NCBI GenBank assembly: GCA_031286065.1
Contig: JAITUZ010000050.1
Span: 62,001-126,000, forward strand
Length of the DNA: 64,000 bases
DNA from: Candidatus Methanimicrococcus odontotermitis
GTDB taxonomy: Archaea > Halobacteriota > Methanosarcinia > Methanosarcinales > Methanosarcinaceae
Reading direction: 5' to 3'
Shown here one piece after another: positions 39,156-49,744 of this stretch; position 1 is the first letter of the stretch, and every line of letters begins with the position of its first letter. The notes beneath the pieces were generated by a model. The model did no database searches, was not told where the DNA came from, and worked only from the letters and a program-made list of their open reading frames with translations. A program made the translations under genes and the position numbers.

Positions 39156-41615
39156 TTAAAAAAACTCATCAAATCTTTTTTGAATTTTTCCGGAAGGAAC
39201 CGATTTTACCGAAACCGGCTCTTGATTGACATCCGGTTCGTTTTCATCTTCAGCCCGACGGCTCCTATTCTTTTTATTCGGAACAATAAAACCGTTCACT
39301 TCGATTCCGATTTCTTCGTACAGCCGGGCGGCTGTTTTCGGACCGATCAAATCGCTCACTGCTGAAAAATCCGCCGGCTTAAACGACTCTTTGGATTTAA
39401 ATCCCGCGTTGTAAAGCCGGCGCGCTCTGACACGGCCGATACCGCGGATTTTTAAAAGCGGCAGCAATTGAACGGAAACCCCGTACTGAAGACGAAGTTC
39501 CAAATCGGAAAAGAGTCCGGCGTAAGGAGATCCGATCAGTTTAAGCAAACGAGCTCCCGCGTTTGAAATCCACGCGGCGGTCTCGGAAAATTGACGGATA
39601 TCACCTTCACCGACATCAAATTCTTTTGAAATTTCATTTTCCGGAACTTCTGAAATCCAGCGGTAAAGCAGAACGGCTGTCTTGAGTTCTCCCAAAAACC
39701 ATTCAAATTCGGCGGATTTCGATGTCGGCGGCATGGAAATGATATGCCGGCAATTCTCAGCCGCAAACTCGGTCACCCATAAATAATCATTGGTCCTCAT
39801 GTACAGGAGTTTCATATCCGCCGTCATGCAAACTAAATGAAGCAGACTGATTTCTGTCAAGGTCATACCGTTTTTTTCCGCTTTTCGGATCTGATTCAAA
39901 ATCACGGACGCTGAAAGCGGATCTAAATAAAGTTTTGAAACGAGAGAGCCGAGTTTCGTTGACGCAAGCGGAGAATCGCGCTTTTTTTCCATTAATCGGA
40001 TTTTATCCGCCGTGACAAAAGCTCCCGATTCTTTTTCAGAGGCATCGGAGATATCTTTGTCTTCACGGCACATATCCGCTTCAATTAAGAAATCCAAACA
40101 AGAATCAATGACCGTTTTCAAAGCAATCGTGCTGAGAAGGCCGCGCTGATAAGCAAAAAATGTTCCTTTGAAAAAATCCAAGAGCCGATCACGCGTCTCT
40201 GCGAATCCGTTTGAAACAGTCGAGAGAACATGCGTTCGAAGCGCGTTTTCCGCGCTGAGTTTAGATTCGACCGCTTCGGGCTCCGCGTCAATATAAATTT
40301 CCCGAAGTTTATCAATATCTTCTTCTTTTGACGCGATGAGAACGGATTCGCCGTAAGGATCCAAATGCGGCCGCCCCGCGCGGCCTGCCATCTGCTTGTA
40401 TTCCATGACCGGAAGCGGTTTCATGCCTTCGTTGGAATCATAACGCACCCAGGACGCGATAATCACGCGCCTTGCCGGCAGATTCAAGCCGGCCGCCAGT
40501 GTCGGCGTAGACGCGATCAGTTTGATTTTGCCTGCGGAGAACGAACGCTCGACCAATTCGCGCTGGTCGGCGGAGAGGCCCGCGTGATGGAAAGCAACGC
40601 CCATGCGGATGCAGAACGCAAGCATCTTGGCAGCGTCCGTGTCGCTGCGCCCCGTCACTTCCGCCGCGATTGCCGACAGTTCGGCCTGTTCGTCTGCCGT
40701 CAGATAAGACTGAAGAACGGGTCCCGCTTTTTTCGCGAATCCCGCCGCGTTTTTCCGGCTGTTTGTAAAAACCAGGCATTGCCCGCCGCCGCGTATCGTG
40801 TCGGCAGCGAGTGATACGCCGGCTTCTTTCCCTTTGCCGACAAGTTCGATTTCTTTAACGGTCCGGTCTTTGGTGTCACGGACTTCGCCTTCAAAAATGC
40901 CGTCAAAGTAAACGCCTTCATAGAGTTTTGTCGGGCGCCAATCGCTGACCACGCATGCCGCGTCCAGCCAGCCGGCCACTTCACTTGAATTTTGAATCGT
41001 CGCCGAGAGCGCGACAATCTGTATTTTCGGATTCAGTTTTCTTAATTTCGTAATCACGATTTCAAGCGTCGGCCCGCGGTCTTTGGAATCGAGCAAATGG
41101 ACTTCATCCAAAACGACAACGGAAATCTGAGAAAGCCAATGCGTTTCATTTCGGATGAGTGAATCCACTTTTTCAGATGTCGCCACAATAATGTCATTCG
41201 TTCCGAGATTTTCATCCCGCTCGTCTAAATCTCCGGTTGAAATGCCTGACCGATACCCGAGTTCTTTGAATTCTGAAAAACGGCGGAATTTTTCGGAAGC
41301 CAGAGCCCGAAGCGGAACAACATAAAGGCATTTGCCGGCCTGTTCCAAACTCTGAAGCATGGCAAGCTCGGCGAGAAGGGTTTTTCCGGAAGCGGTCGGA
41401 ATGGAAATCAAAACGTTTTTGCCTTCTAAAAGACCGGCTGAAACGGCTTTGGATTGCGGCGGGTAAAGTCGGCAGATGCCCGATTTTGTATAAAACGCTT
41501 TTAAATTGTCTGAAATCGGCAGCTCTTCTATCAGAAGTCGGATATCACTCGCTTTTGCCGGATCATCCCCCGATTTATTCGATCCGGAAGACGCTTTCGA
41601 TTTCTTTGCCGCCAA
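39156..41615 (-). CDS. hel308: Hel308-type Ski2-like DNA helicase
   Basis: ISIPTASGKTLLAELAMLQ; VVLDEVHLLDSKDRGPTLEIVITKLRK; FHHAGLSADQRELVERSF; YKQMAGRAGRPHLDPYGES; C-terminal helix-hairpin-helix region. Confidence 0.95.
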   Translation of the reverse strand: MAAKKSKASSGSNKSGDDPAKASDIRLLIEELPISDNLKAFYTKSGICRLYPPQSKAVSAGLLEGKNVLISIPTASGKTLLAELAMLQSLEQAGKCLYVVPLRALASEKFRRFSEFKELGYRSGISTGDLDERDENLGTNDIIVATSEKVDSLIRNETHWLSQISVVVLDEVHLLDSKDRGPTLEIVITKLRKLNPKIQIVALSATIQNSSEVAGWLDAACVVSDWRPTKLYEGVYFDGIFEGEVRDTKDRTVKEIELVGKGKEAGVSLAADTIRGGGQCLVFTNSRKNAAGFAKKAGPVLQSYLTADEQAELSAIAAEVTGRSDTDAAKMLAFCIRMGVAFHHAGLSADQRELVERSFSAGKIKLIASTPTLAAGLNLPARRVIIASWVRYDSNEGMKPLPVMEYKQMAGRAGRPHLDPYGESVLIASKEEDIDKLREIYIDAEPEAVESKLSAENALRTHVLSTVSNGFAETRDRLLDFFKGTFFAYQRGLLSTIALKTVIDSCLDFLIEADMCREDKDISDASEKESGAFVTADKIRLMEKKRDSPLASTKLGSLVSKLYLDPLSASVILNQIRKAEKNGMTLTEISLLHLVCMTADMKLLYMRTNDYLWVTEFAAENCRHIISMPPTSKSAEFEWFLGELKTAVLLYRWISEVPENEISKEFDVGEGDIRQFSETAAWISNAGARLLKLIGSPYAGLFSDLELRLQYGVSVQLLPLLKIRGIGRVRARRLYNAGFKSKESFKPADFSAVSDLIGPKTAARLYEEIGIEVNGFIVPNKKNRSRRAEDENEPDVNQEPVSVKSVPSGKIQKRFDEFF

Positions 41616-41776
41616 TTCTCTGCCTCAAAAATAAGTTTTGAAAAATAACGGCAGTCATATAATTTAAAGACTGCCTGAGCGGAATGAAACTACTTAAAAA
41701 TATAAAAAGTAAAATTAAGAATATAAAAAGTAAAGAAGAGAAATTTAAAAAAGGAATGAAATGAATTCGCCGGACA

Positions 41777-42322
41777 TTAAAAATGAGACGGAGAAAGCAG
41801 AAGCCTGATTTTTCCGATATACGGCACTTTGAATACGGAAGTTCCGATGATCCACTCTTTTTTAATCGGCGTTTGATAGCTGATTGTCGTGTTCTGATCC
41901 AACCTCGGATTGGTTCTTTCGTTGTCTCCCTGCGTCATATATCCGGCGTGCGGCGCCGCAGGCCCGCCGGGCCACATTTCCTGCCCTTCCTCGACATAAT
42001 ACATCGCGCGGTGAATCACGGGAACAGTGTTTTCATTGCCGTAAGGCCGATACAAAATCACGTCTCCGGGATTGCCGAACTTTATATGGACTTGAGAGCT
42101 GATGAGAGCGTCCCGCCGTGAAATGACATCGGCGCGGTCAATACTTTTGACAAAAACGATATCTCCGACATTCATATTCGGCTCCATGCTGCCGGAAGAA
42201 ACGACAAACATCGGCGTCCACAAGCCGAAGGCAAGATAACAAATAAATAAAAAGGCGATAACGATACCAATAACAGTGGCAGCATCTTTCAATAACTCTT
42301 TAAGCTGTTCATTTTTTAACAT
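41777..42322 (-). CDS. Archaeal signal peptidase I
   Basis: FVVSSGSMEPNMNVGDIVFVKSID; PGDVILYRPYGNENTVPVIHRAMYYVEEGQ; TQGDNERTNPRLDQ. Confidence 0.92.
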   Translation of the reverse strand: MLKNEQLKELLKDAATVIGIVIAFLFICYLAFGLWTPMFVVSSGSMEPNMNVGDIVFVKSIDRADVISRRDALISSQVHIKFGNPGDVILYRPYGNENTVPVIHRAMYYVEEGQEMWPGGPAAPHAGYMTQGDNERTNPRLDQNTTISYQTPIKKEWIIGTSVFKVPYIGKIRLLLSPSHF

Positions 42323-42452
42323 AAGATTCACCGATTTATAAAAATAAATTAATGCATAAGTTATTACCAATCTGACAATAAATAAATTACTTATAAATAA
42401 TCAGAACTTTTTTTCTTACAAAGAAGGGTATTTATTTCAGAGAAATGATTTT

Positions 42453-44018
42453 GTGAACAAAACGCCCGAGAAAGATAAAATGGATGAGACAATTATTTTA
42501 GAGATGGCGTCTGCTGCGGGTTTCATGATCAACAAGGGAGCTGTGGAGTTTTTAGCGGGATGCCGTCTCTCAGAAGACCGCCTTCACAAAATGTTTTCAG
42601 AAATAGACGCCTCCGTTTTCGTTATTGAAATTGAGCATTTGACCGTTCTCATCCAAAATTCAGAAAAAGAGGCGGAAGATAAAAAACAAAATGAAAAAGC
42701 CGCAGAAGACAAAAAACAAGGTGTAAAAGCCGCGGCGCTCCCGTTCAAATATTCTTTTGACGAGAATATCATAGACGTGATTGAAGACATCACGGAAAAA
42801 ACAACAAGTGTCGGCGAATATAATCAATTCGTCCAATATTTCAGAGACAGATATACCCGCATCAGCGAAATGATACGCTCGCGCGTCAGCGCCCGCCCGA
42901 TTGAAAGCCTGCCGAAAGGAAAAAACGTGAAGCCGCTCTCACGCGACGGCAATTCCGAAATTACGGTTATCGGAATGGTTTCTGAAAAAACGACGACTGT
43001 AAACAGACATATAATACTCACGCTTGAAGATCCGACCGGCACGTTTCCGGCTTTAATAAATCAGAATGACACGGATTTGATAGAACAGGCCGAAAAACTT
43101 CTTTTGGATGAAATCATCGGCGTCACCGGAAATCTGACGCCGGACGGAACGATTTTACTGACAAGCAAAATCATGCAGCCGGACGTTCCGAACAATTATA
43201 CCGCCAACCGCCGAAAATCAGAAGGATACGCGCTTTTCATTTCCGACGTGCATGTCGGCAGCAAAGAATTCATGAAAGAAGAATGGGAGATTTTTTTAGA
43301 TTTTTTAAACGGCAAATCGGAAAACCCGCAGCTTCGGAAAATGGCGGCGGAGATCCGCTATATTATCGTTGCCGGCGATATTGTCGATGGTATCGGCATT
43401 TATCCGGGACAGGAATTTGATTTAGAAATCCCCGAAATCATGAAACAATACGAGATAACGGCGGAATATTTCCGCCGCATCCCGAAAAATATTCACGTGG
43501 TGATTGCGCCCGGAAACCACGACGCTGTGCGTCGGGCTGAGCCGCAGATCACATTTTCAAAAGAGATCCAAAGACTGTTTCCGGAAAATGTGACTTTCGT
43601 CGGCAATCCGGCTGTTGTGTCTATGGACGGCGTTTGCGTTCAGATTTATCACGGCTGTTCGATGGATGATATGGTTGCCGCAATCAAAGGCGTTTCATAT
43701 CAAGAACCGACAACCGGAATGGTGGAAATGGTCAAGCGCCGTCATCTCGCCCCGACTTACGGCAGCCGCGTTATGATTTCACCTGAAAAAAAGGATTATT
43801 TAATTATTGATAAAGTTCCTGACATTATCCACTGCGGACATGTTCACACGGTCGGTATTCAGAATTATAAAAATATTCTTCTCATCAACTCCGGCACTTG
43901 GCAGGCGCAAACGGATTTCCAGAAAAAAGTAAACATTGTGCCGAATCCGGCAAAGGTTCCTTTTGTTGATTTAAGAACGATGAAGCCCGGAATTTTGGAT
44001 TTTAATATGACTTATTAA
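42453..44018 (+). CDS. polB: DNA polymerase II (family D) small subunit DP1
   Basis: FISDVHVGSKEFMKEEW; VAGDIVDGIGIYPGQE; VVIAPGNHDAVRRAEPQ; IIHCGHVHTVGIQNYKNILLINSGTWQAQT. Confidence 0.95.
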   Translation: MNKTPEKDKMDETIILEMASAAGFMINKGAVEFLAGCRLSEDRLHKMFSEIDASVFVIEIEHLTVLIQNSEKEAEDKKQNEKAAEDKKQGVKAAALPFKYSFDENIIDVIEDITEKTTSVGEYNQFVQYFRDRYTRISEMIRSRVSARPIESLPKGKNVKPLSRDGNSEITVIGMVSEKTTTVNRHIILTLEDPTGTFPALINQNDTDLIEQAEKLLLDEIIGVTGNLTPDGTILLTSKIMQPDVPNNYTANRRKSEGYALFISDVHVGSKEFMKEEWEIFLDFLNGKSENPQLRKMAAEIRYIIVAGDIVDGIGIYPGQEFDLEIPEIMKQYEITAEYFRRIPKNIHVVIAPGNHDAVRRAEPQITFSKEIQRLFPENVTFVGNPAVVSMDGVCVQIYHGCSMDDMVAAIKGVSYQEPTTGMVEMVKRRHLAPTYGSRVMISPEKKDYLIIDKVPDIIHCGHVHTVGIQNYKNILLINSGTWQAQTDFQKKVNIVPNPAKVPFVDLRTMKPGILDFNMTY

Positions 44019-44040
44019 ACAGAAAAAGGGCGGTGAAAAA

Positions 44041-46389
44041 ATGACAATTGTTGCGTTTGCTGAAAAAAACAAAGCGGCTGAGGAAATTGCGAACATTTTG
44101 GGCCGAGGCGATTACAAACGCGCGTCCATTGAAGGCATCGCCGTCTATCGTTTCAAGAGAAACGGAGTCGACTGGGCGATTACGGGGCTTGCGGGCCACA
44201 TTATGAATTACGATTTTCCCGCCGAATACAACAGCTGGACAGGTGTCGACCCCGGTTCTCTTCTGGATATTTCACCGGTCAAAAAGATAACGAAAGAAAA
44301 TTTCGCGTTTGCGGTTGAGCAATTGGCAAAGGAAGCCGATATGATTATTTTGGCCTGTGACTATGACCGCGAAGGAGAAAATATCGGCTTTGAAGCAAAA
44401 GAACTGGCTGAGCGTGTCTCAAACGCGCCTGTCAAACGCGCCCGTTACTCAGCGTTTTCCAAAAACGAAATTGAAAACGCGTTTGACCGGCCGGGAGAGC
44501 CTGACACCGCTTTGGCGATGGCTGCTGAAACGCGCCAAATTTTAGATTTGAAAATGGGCGCGGCGTTTACACGATACGTTACCCTTTCCGTCCGCGAAAA
44601 AGCGTTTACCAAAGACATTCTTTCCATCGGCCCGTGCCAAACGCCGACTTGCGGTTTTGTTTACGAGCGCGAGAAAGCGATCCGTGAATTCAGCTCTAAA
44701 GATTTTTGGAAAATCACGGCGGATTTTGACGCCGGCGGCCATGTTTTTCAAGGAACGCACCGCGCCGGGCATATTCCCGAGAAAGAAAAAGCTGATGAAA
44801 TCATGGCGCGGATCAAAAATGAAAAAACCGCCGCCGTTCACAAAAAAAATATTCGTGAACAAAGCTTGGCGCCGCCGTTTCCGCTGAACACGACCGAATT
44901 TTTGAAACGCGCCTCCGCATTCTTAAATATCAGCCCGGAGAAATCTTTGGAAATTGCGGAACAGCTTTACCTCTCGGGATTGACGAGCTATCCGAGAACG
45001 GAGACGAATAAGTACGCGGGCGATTTTGATTTTAAAACGGTTCTCGCCGAGATGGCAAAGAATTCGGATTACACGGCCGCCGTCTCTCAAATCGTGACCG
45101 CTTCGGCCGGCATCAAATCCAAAAACGGTCCGAAAGACGCAAAAGATCATCCGCCGATTCATCCGATCCGCGGCGCGGTCAAGCAAACCGTTGAAAATGC
45201 GGTAAAACTTCCGGGCGCGTACGCCGTTTATGATTTGATTTGCCGGCATTTCCTTGCCAATCTGATGCCGGCGGCGGTTTTTGAAAAAACGAAACTGGAA
45301 ATGAAAATCAAAGACGATTTATTTGATGCGGCCGGCTCGGTCAAAAAGTTTTCCGGATGGCTTGAAATTTATGATTTTGAAACGAAAAACGACAAGTTTT
45401 TGCCGGATATTGATGAAGAAGACACGGCCGCCGTAAAAAAAATCATAAATACCGCGTCAAAGACAGCGCCGCCGAAAAAATTGACGGAAGCCGAACTGCT
45501 CACGCTGATGGATAAAAACGGCATTGGAACGAAAGCGACAGCGCCGACGCATATTGAAACGAATAAAAAGCGCGGCTATTTCGAATCCAAAGGAAAAACG
45601 CTGTCGATTCTGAATACCGGCTACATGCTTATGGAAAGTCTGGACGCGGCGGTCCCGATCCTGGTCCGCCCGAAAATCCGCGCGCAGGTCGAAGAATTGA
45701 TCCAGCGGGTCGAAGACGGAAAAATCACAATGGACGAAGCCGTTATCAACGGTACGGAATTGATTAAAAAAATGTACGCTGACTTAACGGAAAACAAAGA
45801 CCGGCTGGTGATAAAACTCAGCGGCAGCATCAAAACGGAAGCGGCTGTCGAAGATAAAAAGAATTACATCGGCGTCTGCCCGGTTTGTCAAAACGCGCTT
45901 CGGATCGTGACGACAGATAACGGGCGTTTCGTCGGCTGCGTCGGTTATCCGGATTGTTCACAGACGTATCCGCTGCCGAAAACCGGTGCGCTGACAGTTC
46001 AGAGAACAAAAAACTGCCTCAAAAAAGGTGCCGCCGTGTTGGATGTCGGTAAGAAGTATGAATGGGCGGTCGGTGTCGGCCCGTGTTTCAGCTGCGATCA
46101 AAACATCGTCTGCAACCCGCCTGAAATCATCGGCCTCTGCCCGCGCTGCAAAGAAGGCGGCATGCAGCTCATCGAATATAAAGAAAACCGTTTTCTGAAA
46201 TGCACGCTTCAATGCGGGCACACGCAATCCCTGCCTGAAAAAGGACGGCTGACGGTTTTAGAGAATAAATGCGCTGTATGCGGCTGGAACATGTTCCGCG
46301 TTAAAGAGCAGGGAAAGGACGCCGCCGAATTCTGCGCCAACCGCCGGTGTAAAGCCATCGGAAAGCGAAAAGAAACAGAGACGAAATAA
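44041..46389 (+). CDS. topA: DNA topoisomerase I (type IA)
   Basis: TIVAFAEKNKAAEEIANIL; LACDYDREGENIGFEA; SIGPCQTPTCGFVYERE; LTSYPRTETNKY; C-terminal zinc fingers. Confidence 0.96.
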   Translation: MTIVAFAEKNKAAEEIANILGRGDYKRASIEGIAVYRFKRNGVDWAITGLAGHIMNYDFPAEYNSWTGVDPGSLLDISPVKKITKENFAFAVEQLAKEADMIILACDYDREGENIGFEAKELAERVSNAPVKRARYSAFSKNEIENAFDRPGEPDTALAMAAETRQILDLKMGAAFTRYVTLSVREKAFTKDILSIGPCQTPTCGFVYEREKAIREFSSKDFWKITADFDAGGHVFQGTHRAGHIPEKEKADEIMARIKNEKTAAVHKKNIREQSLAPPFPLNTTEFLKRASAFLNISPEKSLEIAEQLYLSGLTSYPRTETNKYAGDFDFKTVLAEMAKNSDYTAAVSQIVTASAGIKSKNGPKDAKDHPPIHPIRGAVKQTVENAVKLPGAYAVYDLICRHFLANLMPAAVFEKTKLEMKIKDDLFDAAGSVKKFSGWLEIYDFETKNDKFLPDIDEEDTAAVKKIINTASKTAPPKKLTEAELLTLMDKNGIGTKATAPTHIETNKKRGYFESKGKTLSILNTGYMLMESLDAAVPILVRPKIRAQVEELIQRVEDGKITMDEAVINGTELIKKMYADLTENKDRLVIKLSGSIKTEAAVEDKKNYIGVCPVCQNALRIVTTDNGRFVGCVGYPDCSQTYPLPKTGALTVQRTKNCLKKGAAVLDVGKKYEWAVGVGPCFSCDQNIVCNPPEIIGLCPRCKEGGMQLIEYKENRFLKCTLQCGHTQSLPEKGRLTVLENKCAVCGWNMFRVKEQGKDAAEFCANRRCKAIGKRKETETK

Positions 46390-46441
46390 GCCTGATAAAT
46401 ACTTTCGCCAAGCTTGAAGGATTTTTATATTTTAACAGCGT

Positions 46442-47761
46442 TTGCCAAATTGTATGACTCTTGAACCCGTTCACATGAAAGAAATCTCCAAGATCGCTTC
46501 AGAGATTGAACATTCATACACCGAAAAAGAGTCTCAGGATATTTTTGAAATTTTTAAACGGCTGTCCGACCTTCGGAAGGACGATAAAATCATTTTGAAA
46601 TCCGTCGGCAAACTCTTCCGTTCATCCGCCGATATGAGGCGCGTGAGTCTGACGGAAGATGAGTTTGAAGTGACTTATTCATCCGACAGCGGCAGCACAA
46701 ACCCTATCCTTTTCGAACGCGGCTTGTTTTTAGATGTCTGCCATGCCGCGATGGCCTCCACGCCGACGGATTTAAACCTGCACCGCAAACGGACCATTAT
46801 CTGTACGGGATTTTCATCCGGAAAGAAAACGAAGCTGCCAGAAAATGAAACGTGGAAAACTTTTGACAACGGATTCGGACGAAGCAAAGTGATCCAAATC
46901 GATCCGTCCGTCTTAAAAATCCGTGCCGGCCGAATGGTTCATGATTATTCGATTTACGCGTCCGAATCCGAACATATTTTATGGACACAGCCGGACATGG
47001 ATACTTCCGGATTTTTCATCATGGACGGACCGATTTATCCGAAGCAGCTGATCTATTGGATGGGAACGGATTCCGACAAAGTGCTCATCCGATATGATAA
47101 AAACGCAAAAAAAATTCTTCAGAATTATATTGATATCATGGATTTTCATTTGGAAAACAAAATGCCTGTGATCGGTTTTGTGAAGAATCCGGCGGAAACT
47201 CAAATTTTAAACTTGCTTCGGGAAAAGGCAAAGGAAGAAAAGATTTTCATGGAACTGCCGTGGGCGACTGACACGCAGATGTTTAAATCGTTTTTAAAGC
47301 CGGAAAACGAAACGGGCACCGGTGAGATGACAGAAGCGGCGGAAAACAAAAACCGGTTTAAAATAACGCATTCAAATTGGTTCATCCAGCCGAATCAGTT
47401 TTATGACAAGGAAATCAAAACGAATTCGCCGCTTGTTGATGAAACGCTCCGCCGTAAATTCGATGATGAAAATTATCTGCCCGTTTTCTTTATGGTCCGT
47501 GTTCCGCTGGACGGAAATAAAATCATTTTTAAAATTGAAAGCATCTACGGTCTCATCAAAGACGATGAAATGAGACGAAAGATAACGAAAAAAATATTGT
47601 ACGAATTATCGGTCGGAAAAATTCCGCAGACGCTTTTGAAAGCTGATTCGATCGCGAAAATCAGTTCAAATGAAAAGAAGGAAATCAAAGAATTATTCAC
47701 AAAAGATCCGGCGGAAATATCTTACAATGAAATCCGATGGGGAGATTCAGATGAGTTTTGA
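46442..47761 (+). CDS. nurA: NurA-family nuclease
   Basis: NurA-like size, FFIMDGPIYPKQLIYWMG, MPVIGFVKNPAETQIL; stop overlaps HerA start. Confidence 0.82.
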   Translation: MPNCMTLEPVHMKEISKIASEIEHSYTEKESQDIFEIFKRLSDLRKDDKIILKSVGKLFRSSADMRRVSLTEDEFEVTYSSDSGSTNPILFERGLFLDVCHAAMASTPTDLNLHRKRTIICTGFSSGKKTKLPENETWKTFDNGFGRSKVIQIDPSVLKIRAGRMVHDYSIYASESEHILWTQPDMDTSGFFIMDGPIYPKQLIYWMGTDSDKVLIRYDKNAKKILQNYIDIMDFHLENKMPVIGFVKNPAETQILNLLREKAKEEKIFMELPWATDTQMFKSFLKPENETGTGEMTEAAENKNRFKITHSNWFIQPNQFYDKEIKTNSPLVDETLRRKFDDENYLPVFFMVRVPLDGNKIIFKIESIYGLIKDDEMRRKITKKILYELSVGKIPQTLLKADSIAKISSNEKKEIKELFTKDPAEISYNEIRWGDSDEF

Positions 47762-49601
47762 GCAATATGAAATGAAGACAGATGAGTTTGATTTTGACCG
47801 GTTTGAACAAGATTTGGAAGAGCGGGCGTTTCCAGAATTCGACGGCGGCAACACCGATGAACCGAGCGCGGCAGACTCTTCGGTTTCAGAATCTGCCGAA
47901 TCGGAAAATGCCTACGGAATCGTGACAACGGGCGTTGAGCCGATTGAACTCACCGGAACCGTTTCAAAAATCATCGGATACATCGCGGCGTCCCGGCGTG
48001 AAAGCGTGCGCCTCGGAACGTATGTGGTCGTTCCCTATGAAAATGAAAATCTGTTCGGCAAATTTGTAAAACTCCAATACCGCCAGGAATTTACGGTTGA
48101 CGACGCGACTGAGATCCACTCAAAACGAATGCTTTCAAACAAGAGGAATATTCCGATCGGCCGGCATGTTAATGAAGAAGATTACAAGCTGCTCGCCTCG
48201 ATTGAGCCGATTTGCATCTTATATGAAAAAACCAAAAAAGAAGGACTTCAAAGACGGATGGCTGACAGGATACCCAAACCGAATACGCCGATTCTTCCTG
48301 TTTTTGATAAAGAGATGGTTCAAACAGGCTTGAATATTCCAAAAGAGGGCATCTTTTTAGGACATTTAAGCGTCGGCGGCGAACTTGTCAAAACGCATTC
48401 TCTGCCACCGACAGTGGCTTACTATATGAGAAATGATTATTCATCAGGCGACCCGCTCATTTTCCGTCACATGCTTGTCTGCGGCAGTACCGGCACCGGA
48501 AAAACATTTCTGACTAAAAATATCCTGCGCCAATTTGAAACGGAAAACAGCCGCTACCGCCTGCGCAGCGATCACAGCGTCCGGAATATGCCTTGTCTTG
48601 TGATCATGGATCCGCAAGATGAATATTCCCAGCTTTATGAAGACAATCCGTTGTCTGAAACGGACATATATAATTTCAATTCTGAAAAAGTGGCTTACGG
48701 CGGCGTGAAAACAACAAAAACATTTACCGCGAAAGTTGACGGCGAGTGCTATGCCGGAAAATCAAGGGCGGAACAAGTTGAGTTTACAATTCCTTTTTCC
48801 TTTGTCCGATACAACCCGTGGATATTGGAAACGGCTGAGCTGACGGAAAACCAGCGCAACGGTCTTGAAATATTGATCGCGGATTACTTTAAAATCGCGG
48901 GTTCCAAAAATAAAACGCCGACATATATTGATTTTAAGCAATTCGTTGAAGACCCGAACACCAAAGAATATTATACGGAGCAAACGGACAAAATACACGA
49001 ATCTTCTTACGGCGGCATCATTCGAAAAGCTCTGAACAAAACGTACGAACGCGTTTTTGATAAAGACGCGAAGCCCGTCACGGAACTTTTCAAAACCGTT
49101 TTTAAACCCGGACAAATCTCGGTTTTCCCGACGGAATACATTAATAATTCCCGTATCTGCGATTTGATTGTCCTGACGGTGATGACGATAATCGTTGACA
49201 ACAAGCTCAATACATCGGGCGGTGAAGACGTGAAAAACACGCCGATCATTTTGGTTTTGGACGAAGCGCACCGCTACCTCTCAAGTTCTGCCGGAACACT
49301 TTCCGGAAAAATCATTTCCAAATTCGCCGAAGCCGCCAAACAAGGCCGAAAAGAAGGTTTGGGTCTGTTCCTGATCACGCAGGATCCGCAGGATATCGAA
49401 ACGGAAATTCTGAAACAGATCAACACGAAAATCGTTCTGAATTTAAACAACGACGCGGCAATCAACGCTGTTAAAATCCCGCCGGAGTATGAAAAACGTG
49501 TCCCGTATCTGAAAAAAGGACAAATGATCATTCACAGTCCGGATAACGGAGATATCGTTGAGATAACGGGATTGTCAAATTGCGTCGTGAAACATGAATA
49601 A
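47751..49601 (+). CDS. herA: HerA-family DNA translocase/helicase
   Basis: HMLVCGSTGTGKTFLTKNILRQFE; CLVIMDPQDEYSQL; ILVLDEAHRYLSS; GRKEGLGLFLITQDPQDIETEILKQINTKIVLNL. Confidence 0.94.
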   Translation: MSFEQYEMKTDEFDFDRFEQDLEERAFPEFDGGNTDEPSAADSSVSESAESENAYGIVTTGVEPIELTGTVSKIIGYIAASRRESVRLGTYVVVPYENENLFGKFVKLQYRQEFTVDDATEIHSKRMLSNKRNIPIGRHVNEEDYKLLASIEPICILYEKTKKEGLQRRMADRIPKPNTPILPVFDKEMVQTGLNIPKEGIFLGHLSVGGELVKTHSLPPTVAYYMRNDYSSGDPLIFRHMLVCGSTGTGKTFLTKNILRQFETENSRYRLRSDHSVRNMPCLVIMDPQDEYSQLYEDNPLSETDIYNFNSEKVAYGGVKTTKTFTAKVDGECYAGKSRAEQVEFTIPFSFVRYNPWILETAELTENQRNGLEILIADYFKIAGSKNKTPTYIDFKQFVEDPNTKEYYTEQTDKIHESSYGGIIRKALNKTYERVFDKDAKPVTELFKTVFKPGQISVFPTEYINNSRICDLIVLTVMTIIVDNKLNTSGGEDVKNTPIILVLDEAHRYLSSSAGTLSGKIISKFAEAAKQGRKEGLGLFLITQDPQDIETEILKQINTKIVLNLNNDAAINAVKIPPEYEKRVPYLKKGQMIIHSPDNGDIVEITGLSNCVVKHE

Positions 49602-49631
49602 TTTCAGCCCCCAAAATGATCTGATTTTAAC
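49602..49631 (-). repeat. Solo degenerate CRISPR-repeat-like sequence right after herA
   Basis: Reverse complement GTTAAAATCAGATCATTTTGGGGGCTGAAA; first 14 nt identical to the degenerate CRISPR copy at 32854 (GTTAAAATCAGATC...). Confidence 0.4.
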
Positions 49632-49744
49632 ACCGCTTTGAATCATAAAATTATGACGCGAAGCGGAATAAATTATTTCTCATCAAATAATTTAATATCA
49701 CAGAAATGAGTCACTGTTCATTAATCATTATTTAAAGGGGAATT

